A stretch of DNA of 64,000 bases from Flagellimonas sp. HMM57. Its GTDB lineage: Bacteria > Bacteroidota > Bacteroidia > Flavobacteriales > Flavobacteriaceae. Positions 57,430-64,000 of this stretch are shown piece after piece; within the stretch, counting starts at the first letter, position 1; every line of letters begins with the position of its first letter. Below the pieces are notes generated by a model. That model was given only the letters and a program-made list of their open reading frames with translations. It was not told the DNA's origin and made no database searches. The stretch spans positions 4,083,001 through 4,147,000 of the forward strand of contig NZ_CP090004.1 in the NCBI RefSeq assembly GCF_021390175.1, given 5' to 3'. A program made the position numbers and the translations under genes.

Positions 57430-58192
57430 CGTTGTCATTGCAGAAGAAAAAAGAGCATGTCAAATATTCATCCCCAAAAATATATTCTTAGATGGGCTTC
57501 CAGATATTGCTGTTTTTTTGAGAAACAGATCGTTCTCCTAGCAAGTCGCTTGATATGTGTTCTTAGGGTCAGGTTCTTTCGCTCAATTGTATTGGTACAA
57601 TACCGAAAGACCTTATGAATCGCTTTGGGAATCAAACTGGGATAAATATTCAATCGATCTGTATAAATACACTTTGCACCTGATAGCAAAAGTTTGTTGA
57701 TCAGGGGCTGAATAGTAATCTTGGTCTTTCTACCTACCAAGAAGTCGATGGTTCTCCCGGTATTTTGTTCAATGGCATAAGTGATCCAAGCTACATTTTC
57801 CTTGTTGCCTACAAAGCTCCAAAGTTCGTCGACCTCAAACTTAACGCCCAATTTATGAAAAGGTGGAGGTTGTATCTGTTTCCCCAGCTTCAATATCCTT
57901 GACAGAACGGTATTCTTGGAGATATCCAGTATTCTTGAAATACTCCTGACCCACAGCCTTCTTTTAACAGCATTATGATAGATTGGTCGGTTTTATGATA
58001 ACAAGCTTTATAACTATATTCCAATTGAAACCGTTTGTTGCACAATCTGCATTTATACCGTTGTTTGTTGTTTTGCAGGCCACTTTTTACCGAAGGGCCA
58101 TCACATTTGGGACAGCTTATTGCATCCATATCCTAATTTGATACACAATACTATTAAAAAGCTTAATTTTAGGACGTTGAAGTTAGGATAAC
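57424..58192 (-). mobile_element. IS1-family insertion sequence
   Basis: A transposase of the IS1 family (see gene entry) lies between two direct repeats, so the element spans about 770 bases, the right size for IS1. Clear terminal inverted repeats were not found: the right end reads inward GTTATCCTAACTTC and the left ACAATACGTTGTC, with only partial similarity. Ends are therefore approximate. It sits between the RHS module and the pseudopilin operon. Confidence 0.6.
57468..58129 (-). pseudogene. IS1 family transposase, frames split by one base
   Basis: Two frames make one transposase. The first (58129 to 57890) has an InsA-type zinc finger: CPKC near residue 6, CRLC near 32, and LLKEGCG. 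The second (57893 to 57468) has the DDE-type core: VDELWSFVG, YTDRLNIYPSL and IERKNLTLRTH, ending EAHLRIYFWG. The link segment (VRSISRILDISKNTVLSRILK) is in the second frame, so the shift occurs at the GGG-TC text near 57973, as if one G were missing. IS1 elements can use a -1 programmed shift, normally on an A-rich site, which is not seen here; a true defect or a sequencing error is also possible. Confidence 0.8.
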
Positions 58193-58211
58193 TTATGTTA
58201 AAGAACCAATA
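58193..58211 (+). repeat. Direct repeat, right copy
   Basis: Second copy of the repeat described at 57411-57429. Identical over the first 13 bases. Confidence 0.45.
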
Positions 58212-58238
58212 TATGGTAAATAACGACTAATAAGATTT

Positions 58239-58307
58239 GGGTAATACATTATGGTTCAATTACTTAGATAATAATTTTTAGCCATGTCCTATTTTGATAC
58301 ATTACCC
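58239..58307. repeat. Small imperfect terminal inverted repeat, MITE-like
   Basis: GGGTAATACATT at 58239-58250 and the inverse of GGGTAATGTATC at 58296-58307 (9 of 12 match) enclose 45 bases. It may be a short remnant of a mobile element. The right arm contains the stop codon of the gene remnant next to it. Confidence 0.35.
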
Positions 58308-58520
58308 TATAGAGCCAGCTTGTGTTGTTACAAAAGTAGTATCTGAATCTTTCTGATTAGCTGCGGTAATAGTCCCTGCCGCTTGACTTCCCTTCTGGAT
58401 ACCTTTTCTTGCCTTATTACCGCTCTCAACTACACTTCTTGTTGTTGATTTTTGACTTGGACCCCCCGCTACCGCCAGTTTGCAACTGGTGGCTACAACA
58501 GTATATAATTTGGAATTGAC
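58302..58520 (-). pseudogene. Short coding remnant between RHS locus and IS1
   Basis: The minus strand is open for 72 codons with no good start. The text includes KLAVAGGPSQK, VESGNKARKGIQKG, TITAANQKDSDTTFVTTQAG and a stop at 58302. It looks like the end of a larger protein, perhaps an old RHS tip or a displaced toxin tail, cut off upstream by a stop at 58521-58523. A REP-like hairpin is within it, so part of it may be translated repeat. No family recognised. Confidence 0.4.
58461..58495 (+). repeat. REP-like hairpin unit 1
   Basis: ACCCCCCGCTACCGC is followed by CCAGTT-TGC-AACTGG, a short stem with a GC-rich lead. It is the inverse of unit 2 (58614-58650) at most positions. Confidence 0.55.
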
Positions 58521-58613
58521 CTAAAAAAACTGATAGTATCAATCTCGACTAACATCTTAAAAATACAAAAGCCACAACAAGGCAGTGTACTCGAATATAT
58601 GTTTTCTTACTCG

Positions 58614-58650
58614 GTACGCCACTAGTCACAGACTAGCGGGAGCGGGGGGC
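58614..58650 (-). repeat. REP-like hairpin unit 2, inverted
   Basis: Minus-strand reading GCCCCCCGCTCCCGCTAG, then CTAGTC-TGT-GACTAG. It mirrors unit 1 in opposite orientation across about 120 bases, the usual layout of paired REP elements. Confidence 0.55.
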
Positions 58651-58680
58651 TTCCTTTTCTTTTAAATCAACCAAGAAAGG

Positions 58681-59274
58681 TTAAATATTAATTGATTGGC
58701 ATGATTTATCATCAAGTGCCGTTATAATACTCCCTCTATTAAATAATGTTATTAGGCTAAATGAGTAAGATTTTTGTTCACAATCATTACTCCTAACAAA
58801 ATTCTTAATCTTATTGACTAACTCTTCATAGTTTGGGATGTCTTCATTCTCTGACTCCTGCCACTTCCCATAAGCCCATTTCAAAGTTATCTTTTTGTCT
58901 TTTAGCACAATAACATATGAAGTTCTTTCGCCCTGATGATTCTCTATTATCATAAAATCTTCAGATTGCATCTTATGCTTAGAGTATAAAAAATCTAGAA
59001 TAACCTCTCTTCTGGAATCTTGATTGTTAAAGCCTGTCGATGCTCTATCTATATAAACCATCATATTCTTCAAATGCAAATCTTCTTTATCGTTTTCTTC
59101 AGATAGAGCTCTCAAACCTTTTATGTAATCTAGGTTTTGAGACTTCCATCTCATTACTAAATCATCTGGATAATCATTTTTGATTGTATTCTTATTCGAT
59201 TCATTCGTTGTCTCATAAGATTTACAACCAACTAAACAGAGACAAAAAAACATTATTATAAAAAAATCTTTCAT
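58681..59274 (-). CDS. Lipoprotein, candidate immunity protein of the RHS toxin
   Basis: From the ATG at 59274 the product has 197 residues with a lipoprotein signal (MFFCLCLVGC). The rest is mixed helix and strand, e.g. YIDRASTGFNNQDSRREV, YVIVLKDKKITLKWAYGKW. No family recognised. It starts 20 bases after the stop of the RHS protein with a metallopeptidase tip and in the same direction, the usual place for a gene that protects against the toxin. A lipoprotein could neutralise the toxin in the periplasm. The frame extends 12 codons further upstream, overlapping the RHS gene; either start is possible. Confidence 0.6.
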   Translation of the reverse strand: MKDFFIIMFFCLCLVGCKSYETTNESNKNTIKNDYPDDLVMRWKSQNLDYIKGLRALSEENDKEDLHLKNMMVYIDRASTGFNNQDSRREVILDFLYSKHKMQSEDFMIIENHQGERTSYVIVLKDKKITLKWAYGKWQESENEDIPNYEELVNKIKNFVRSNDCEQKSYSFSLITLFNRGSIITALDDKSCQSINI

Positions 59275-59294
59275 ATTCTCTTCATTTAAATTTG

Positions 59295-62200
59295 TTATTT
59301 TTTCTTCCAATCATCTGGGTGCATAAACACTGGATCTGCCCTTCTGATAATTTTATGTTCGCTCCTTATGAGGTTTTCTATATCCCTAACCTCAATTTCT
59401 TCATCACTAAAGGTAAATGGATTTCCACCGGGCCCTAAATCTGGAGCATCAGGATCTATGAAATACCGTGAAAGTTCATCACCTTCAACGACTTGACCTC
59501 CTATAATTCTTGAGGCATGAATTAACTCATGGCCTAGACCTATAAAATTAGGTCTATTTCCAAAAGTACCATCCTCATTCTTGACATCAGCACCACTATC
59601 GCTAGAATCAAATATCACCAACGCATCTTTACTACCTATGTTAAACTTAGGGTCATTATTACCATCCATAGTATTATTACCCTTTACGTTCATTACTCGT
59701 TGATCAATATTTGTGCCAAGCATAGTCTCAGTTTTGCCAAAACTCTCTTTGAACCTTCCCGATGTCATAGCAGTTACAGTATTTTTTGAACCAATTATAT
59801 TGGAAACCAAGGCTGTACCTTCTTTTAAGTCTTTACCCTTGTTTCTTCCTCCACTCTTTCTTACGGTTACCTGACCTGTTTTCCTATTTAATTTTAACCT
59901 GTCATTGGAAAGTTTTTTAACCTCTCTGAACAATTGCCTTCTTTCCTTACGATTTCCAGCTAGAATAAGTTCTTTCCCATCGGGGTCAACAAAAATCAAT
60001 GGGTTATTTACTGCATAATTATATGGTGAGTAGGAAAAGTACTTGTGTGCTTTAGGGTCTATGTTTGCCCAACGACCAAGCCAGGGGTCATAGTTCCTCG
60101 CCCCAAAGTCGTACGTCTCAAGACCTAAACTCTCATCATATTCTTTATTACCAAATTTCCACATTTGTGCTGTGCTATTTCCGTTAGGCGAAGTGACATT
60201 GTTATACCCCTTATGTTTTCCACCAAAAGGATAAAAATTTGACTCTTCTATAATCTCATTTGAAGGGTCTATCGAACCATTTCCATCTGAATCAGAATAG
60301 GACAAACGAACATTGTTCAGATGATCCTTGTATTGGTATACATAATCGTAATTATTCCCGTTTGGCATGACATAGCCCTCTGGATGGCTAAAAAACTGTA
60401 GGTTCCCATTCTCATAGATAAACTTATCCGCATATTGGGTCGTGGCGGTGATACTGCCATTATTGGTCAAAATCTTTTGTACTTTTCGGCCTCTGGCATC
60501 GTAGACATAATCGATTGTGCCGTTATGTTCACTATTGCTTACGGTTACCTGTGTTGGCAGGTTCAAATGGTTGTAGGCAATGTTGGTTATGCCCTTATTG
60601 GCATCGGATGTCAGGTTCCCGTTGGCATCATATTCAAAGTCATTGTTCGTATTGGTACCGTCCTTGAAGCCTTGGTCATCGTTCCAGAAATCCGTCACCT
60701 TGCGTATCTGGTTCGAGTCCGTATGGTAGTAATAGATCAGACGGTCCATGTTGCCAAAGGTCGTTGCCCCGGCATTGGTATGGCCCTTTCGCTCCAGTTT
60801 GGTGATGTTCCCGTTCTTGTCGTACTCCACCAGGTCGAGGTTGTAGTTGGCACTGGAGTTTGTGGCATTGGTGATACGGTTGAGCGCATCGTAGCCGTAG
60901 CGGTACCATTTTAGGCCATTGTCCACATTGGCCGTCCGCCACTCCGTCTCCGATATGTTGCCATTATAGAGTGGTGTACCGCCATGGTCGACCGTGTTGT
61001 AGTTGATGCCAAAGGCAAACAAGTCGTTGCCCATGGTGGTAGGGTCGTTTATCTGTTTGAGCCATCCCCGCACGTTGTACTTGTAGTCCACCGTCTGCAG
61101 GTTGCCACCCACCTTCTTCTGTACCAGTTGCCCCAGTTCGTCGTAGGTGTTCTCCGTTAGGGTCTCGGTATGGGATCCTATGGTCTGCGTCTGCCGTGTG
61201 AGCCTGCCCATATGGTCGTACTCAAAGTCGTCCACGGTCACAATGGGGGCATTGGCACCCTTGGTATGGGTGGTAACGGTCTGCAAAGGTCTGCCCACAA
61301 AGTCCAGCTTCGTCTCCATTTGGTCAAAGGTATCCAAATAATCGTTAAGGGTGCCCTCGGCTATCATCCTTCCCTTTTCGTCATACGCCCTTGCCCAACC
61401 TATCCATTTATCGTTGTTGCCGTCCAGTACCAAGATACTGCCCCCCGTGGGAAGCCCTTTTACGTTTTGTGAGACTGTCTGGCCCAGAACATCGGTAGGG
61501 ATGGTATAGCCCAAGAGCGGAAAGTTGTAGTTATCGTAAAAATTGATCGTGTGTACCTGTGGTGCCGGGGAACCTGTGGAAATCTTGGGGTAGGCATTGT
61601 CCGTATAGCCCTGTCCAACCTTTTCCTCATATTGCGCGGTGGCATTCTCTACATTGGCCTGTGCCTGGGAGCGGGTCATGTTACTGTTAAGGATCCCGGT
61701 GAGGACGACACGCCCAAGGGCATCGTATTTGGTAAAGAGCCATTTTCCGTCGGCCTGCAGGTTGGCATCGCGCGTGAGCACGGGCTGGTCCAATGTGTTG
61801 TACACAATTTCCTCTGGATCCTTGCCCGGTACCTTTTTCTCCACCAAACGGTTGCGGTGGTCATATTTGTACTGGTAGCAGAGCTCGTTGAGCTCGGTAC
61901 CGCTCACCCCATTGGAAGTGTCCACCTTTGGTGGTATCACATAGGTAGGGTTGCCGTAGTCGTCGTACACGTAGTAAGTGTCGTGCGCCTCGACTGCGCT
62001 CGGCGACCCGACTTCTGCGTAGGTGCGCTTTAGCACTGTCCTGCCCAGCTTGTCCGTGAACTCCTCGGTGGTGTGCAGTTTGGAAGCGGTGCCGTCGTGG
62101 TTCTCGTCCTTGGTGACCGTTTTGTGGAGTTCGCCCTGGGCGTAATGGCCTGATAATTTGCTCAACTCGGGGGAGCTTGGATCTCCATTTACAAAGGTCA

Positions 62201-63761
62201 CCACAAACCTTGCAACGGCATCCGTTACTGTGTTTACGGAGTAATCAAACTCTATCTCATGCCCCCCTCCCATTCGCCAGTCGTTGCCAGGGGCCGCCTG
62301 TTTTAACACACGGCTAAGGGGTGAGGGTTCAAAGCTTTTCTCAGAATAGGGGTTATCGGTATATTCGTACGCATCGCTATCATAAAACACAGATGTATCA
62401 TCTTTTGCCTTGAGTCGAAAGTCCCCTGTGCCTCCCCAAACACTTGGGTGCGGCAGGTATTCTTTTTCCGATCTACCAAGGGCATCGTACGCTATATGGG
62501 TAACGATATCCTTGCCAGAGGTAGACCGGTCCATTGCCGTTAGCTGCATTGGTCTACCAAGCCCATCAAAAAATGTCAATTGCTGGATCAGGGAATCGTT
62601 TGTTGTGAACCAGGCCTGGTCAAGCGTTGTCAAACTTTTCTTTTGGTAGGACCGGGTGTATATATAGTTATAGGTTTCGGCATTTGCGGAACACTGTAGA
62701 ACCTTTGCCTCTACACTGTTTCTAGAACTTGAACTGCACTGTGTGGCGGTATTGTAGCTTTCCACATAATAGAGGGTGGTCTGCGAAATACTTGGCGTTG
62801 TAAAATTTGTACCAGTATGCAAAGGGGTTCCGCCCGTTGGTGTTGCGTACCATCTAACCTGATTTGCATTGCTGCCCAAAGAAGCCGTGAGGGAAACCGT
62901 ACCGGTGTCGCACCTTTCACCACCTGTTCCCAAAGCTTGCCCCGGAACTTTATCAACGGTGTAATTGATGGTTCGGGCACCCCCCCAGCAACCTGAGGAA
63001 TTGTTTCTGGACCTTAAATAGTACGTGCCGTTAGTATAAAATGTAACGGACTTGTTCATACTTGCACTAGATCTAATGGTGTCCGAGGCCGTAGTCTGCC
63101 AATACCAGGTTATACCACCTGGCGGATTGCCGCGCGTAAGGACAGTGTTGCCACAATTATTGGACACAGAGGGCATTGACGGTGTGGGCGGAGGCAAGTT
63201 GACGCTATAGTTTATTGTTCTGGCGGGACCCCATTCCCCTCCTGAATTTCTTGCCCTTAGGTAATGTGTTCCACTCGAATAAAACGTGATGCTGGACGCA
63301 GAATTTGCGGCAAACCTTTTCGTATCTCCAGAGGAACTCTGCCAATACCATGAAATATTGGAGGGCGCGCTGCCCTTGGTAAGTACCGTGCTCCCACAGT
63401 TTTGTGAAATACTTGGCATTGGGGGAAGGGCCGGATAGGCATTTTGGTTCACCCATAGAAATTGTGTCCCAGAATTGGTCTGATAGGTGATCGTCGCATT
63501 TCTACTGCCCCCTGTGTTCGCCTGGCATACTATTTTGATGTTTCCACTTGGTCTTGTCACGGTCAACCAACCCGGAACATTGCTGAAAGCGGAAAGCGCC
63601 TTACAGGAATTGTTAGAGATGACGACCGTTTTGGTACCGCCGTTAAATCCAAAATTTTGTGGGACATTTGGGCAAAACTGTCCCATTGAAGAAAAACAAA
63701 AGACCAAGAGGAAGAGGCCCGTAAGGAAATATGTGCTATAATTTTTAGTCGCCATGGCCAT
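59295..63761 (-). CDS. RHS-repeat protein with C-terminal M91-like metallopeptidase toxin domain
   Basis: A 1,488-residue protein. Order of parts: signal peptide (about 1-28); a BACON-like domain (NNSCKALSAF, VPGWLTV, about 29-110); two tandem Ig-like repeats (each with NCG-TVLT-G-P--I-WYWQ) and a third; a DUF6443-like part (about 365-500); YD/RHS repeats to the core GARNYDPWLGRW at about 1220 and FVDPDGKE near 1258-1265. The tail (about 1265-1488) has HELIHA (His1411, Glu1412, His1415), then EEIEVRDIEN about 43 residues later and IRSEH, the NleD/HopH-type M91 zinc site. GC falls from the core to the tail, a sign of a swapped tip. It begins at a TGATG overlap with the upstream RHS gene. Confidence 0.88.
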   Translation of the reverse strand: MAMATKNYSTYFLTGLFLLVFCFSSMGQFCPNVPQNFGFNGGTKTVVISNNSCKALSAFSNVPGWLTVTRPSGNIKIVCQANTGGSRNATITYQTNSGTQFLWVNQNAYPALPPMPSISQNCGSTVLTKGSAPSNISWYWQSSSGDTKRFAANSASSITFYSSGTHYLRARNSGGEWGPARTINYSVNLPPPTPSMPSVSNNCGNTVLTRGNPPGGITWYWQTTASDTIRSSASMNKSVTFYTNGTYYLRSRNNSSGCWGGARTINYTVDKVPGQALGTGGERCDTGTVSLTASLGSNANQVRWYATPTGGTPLHTGTNFTTPSISQTTLYYVESYNTATQCSSSSRNSVEAKVLQCSANAETYNYIYTRSYQKKSLTTLDQAWFTTNDSLIQQLTFFDGLGRPMQLTAMDRSTSGKDIVTHIAYDALGRSEKEYLPHPSVWGGTGDFRLKAKDDTSVFYDSDAYEYTDNPYSEKSFEPSPLSRVLKQAAPGNDWRMGGGHEIEFDYSVNTVTDAVARFVVTFVNGDPSSPELSKLSGHYAQGELHKTVTKDENHDGTASKLHTTEEFTDKLGRTVLKRTYAEVGSPSAVEAHDTYYVYDDYGNPTYVIPPKVDTSNGVSGTELNELCYQYKYDHRNRLVEKKVPGKDPEEIVYNTLDQPVLTRDANLQADGKWLFTKYDALGRVVLTGILNSNMTRSQAQANVENATAQYEEKVGQGYTDNAYPKISTGSPAPQVHTINFYDNYNFPLLGYTIPTDVLGQTVSQNVKGLPTGGSILVLDGNNDKWIGWARAYDEKGRMIAEGTLNDYLDTFDQMETKLDFVGRPLQTVTTHTKGANAPIVTVDDFEYDHMGRLTRQTQTIGSHTETLTENTYDELGQLVQKKVGGNLQTVDYKYNVRGWLKQINDPTTMGNDLFAFGINYNTVDHGGTPLYNGNISETEWRTANVDNGLKWYRYGYDALNRITNATNSSANYNLDLVEYDKNGNITKLERKGHTNAGATTFGNMDRLIYYYHTDSNQIRKVTDFWNDDQGFKDGTNTNNDFEYDANGNLTSDANKGITNIAYNHLNLPTQVTVSNSEHNGTIDYVYDARGRKVQKILTNNGSITATTQYADKFIYENGNLQFFSHPEGYVMPNGNNYDYVYQYKDHLNNVRLSYSDSDGNGSIDPSNEIIEESNFYPFGGKHKGYNNVTSPNGNSTAQMWKFGNKEYDESLGLETYDFGARNYDPWLGRWANIDPKAHKYFSYSPYNYAVNNPLIFVDPDGKELILAGNRKERRQLFREVKKLSNDRLKLNRKTGQVTVRKSGGRNKGKDLKEGTALVSNIIGSKNTVTAMTSGRFKESFGKTETMLGTNIDQRVMNVKGNNTMDGNNDPKFNIGSKDALVIFDSSDSGADVKNEDGTFGNRPNFIGLGHELIHASRIIGGQVVEGDELSRYFIDPDAPDLGPGGNPFTFSDEEIEVRDIENLIRSEHKIIRRADPVFMHPDDWKKK

Positions 63762-64000
63762 CAGTTTTTATGGTTATATCTATATTCCTCAAGAATATGG
63801 TTCTCATTGTCCTTGATAAGTTCCAACCTATTGAACTTATCGTAAGAATATGTTGTGGTCCGACCCCGCCAATCTGTCATTTTGATCAGGCCGACCATTG
63901 GCTCATATTCGTATGTTGTGATCATGGCGCCAGAAAGTCCGTTGCGGAGCGTACTCTCTTGCAATGCCGTGAGCCCACCGTTGCCCGTATGAAAATTGGC
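63761..64000 (-). CDS. YD/RHS-repeat protein, C-terminal part (continues past window)
   Basis: The minus strand is open from the end of the window to a TGA at 63761-63763. The text NGNGGLTALQES, ITTYEYEPMVGLIKMTDWRG, TTTYSYDKFNRLELIKDNENHILEEYRYNHKN is a YD/RHS-type repeat, as in the large Bacteroidota proteins found just before DUF6443-type RHS genes. Its stop overlaps the start of the next RHS gene by one base (TGATG), so the two are probably translated together. The start is outside the window. Confidence 0.75.
   Translation of the reverse strand, partial: ANFHTGNGGLTALQESTLRNGLSGAMITTYEYEPMVGLIKMTDWRGRTTTYSYDKFNRLELIKDNENHILEEYRYNHKN

Noticed and set aside
60435-60914. 159- and 160-codon plus-strand frames over the RHS gene (60435-60914 and 61551-62033)
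   Set aside because: They lie within the GC-rich RHS core, where stop codons are rare in other frames; no protein-like features.

Overview
The window looks like a chromosomal segment of a marine-type member of the Flavobacteriaceae (Bacteroidota). This rests on the low GC of most of the sequence, two SusC/SusD pairs, many lipoproteins with Bacteroidota-style signals, promoter boxes of the TAnnTTTG type, TTG/GTG starts without clear Shine-Dalgarno sites, and the conserved block tamB / tsaD-rsmE / DUF1223 / DUF4159-AI-2E-methyltransferase. No species is claimed.

Layout. 1-3450: end of an outer-membrane-like gene, ridA, and a leftward glycolytic operon pfkA-gapA-sugar kinase; pfkA carries a one-base frameshift. 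3579-13679: tamB facing tsaD, rsmE, DUF1223, DUF4159, an AI-2E transporter and a THUMP-like methyltransferase. 13676-19702: VanX-type dipeptidase, alpha/beta hydrolase, deoxyribonucleotidase, Na+/alanine symporter, an unknown membrane protein and an unknown exported protein. 19789-28663: SusC/SusD pair 1, two AraC-type regulators, tRNA-Arg(UCU), galactose mutarotase and an ArsN2-like acetyltransferase. 28943-34019: aspartase with an M20 peptidase, a metallophosphoesterase and a secreted alpha/beta hydrolase. 34199-45755: a second Sus-like locus (ECF sigma, FecR, SusC with an STN domain, SusD, two surface lipoproteins, a lipoprotein hydrolase) with no recognisable glycoside hydrolase. 46310-51968: response regulator, small membrane proteins, a 7TM-DISM/HTH regulator and a lipoprotein whose C-terminal part looks like an aerolysin/ETX-type pore-forming domain. 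52230-64000: a seven-gene pseudopilin (type II secretion-like) operon, a frameshifted IS1-family element, REP-like hairpins and a gene remnant, then a candidate immunity lipoprotein and two overlapping RHS/YD-repeat genes, one ending in an HExxH (M91-like) metallopeptidase tail.

How the parts may work together. The most interesting stretch is 52230-64000. A Sec-exported RHS protein with a protease-like tip and a lipoprotein just downstream lies beside a compact pseudopilus operon, all on the minus strand. T2SS-type machines export proteins already in the periplasm, so the pseudopilus might export or display the RHS effector; this is inference. The 48-52 kb regulator/pore-former pair is the second candidate for new biology. 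Three places (pfkA, the IS1 transposase, the tamB start) look as if one G/C base is missing, so assembly error should be excluded before calling real gene loss.
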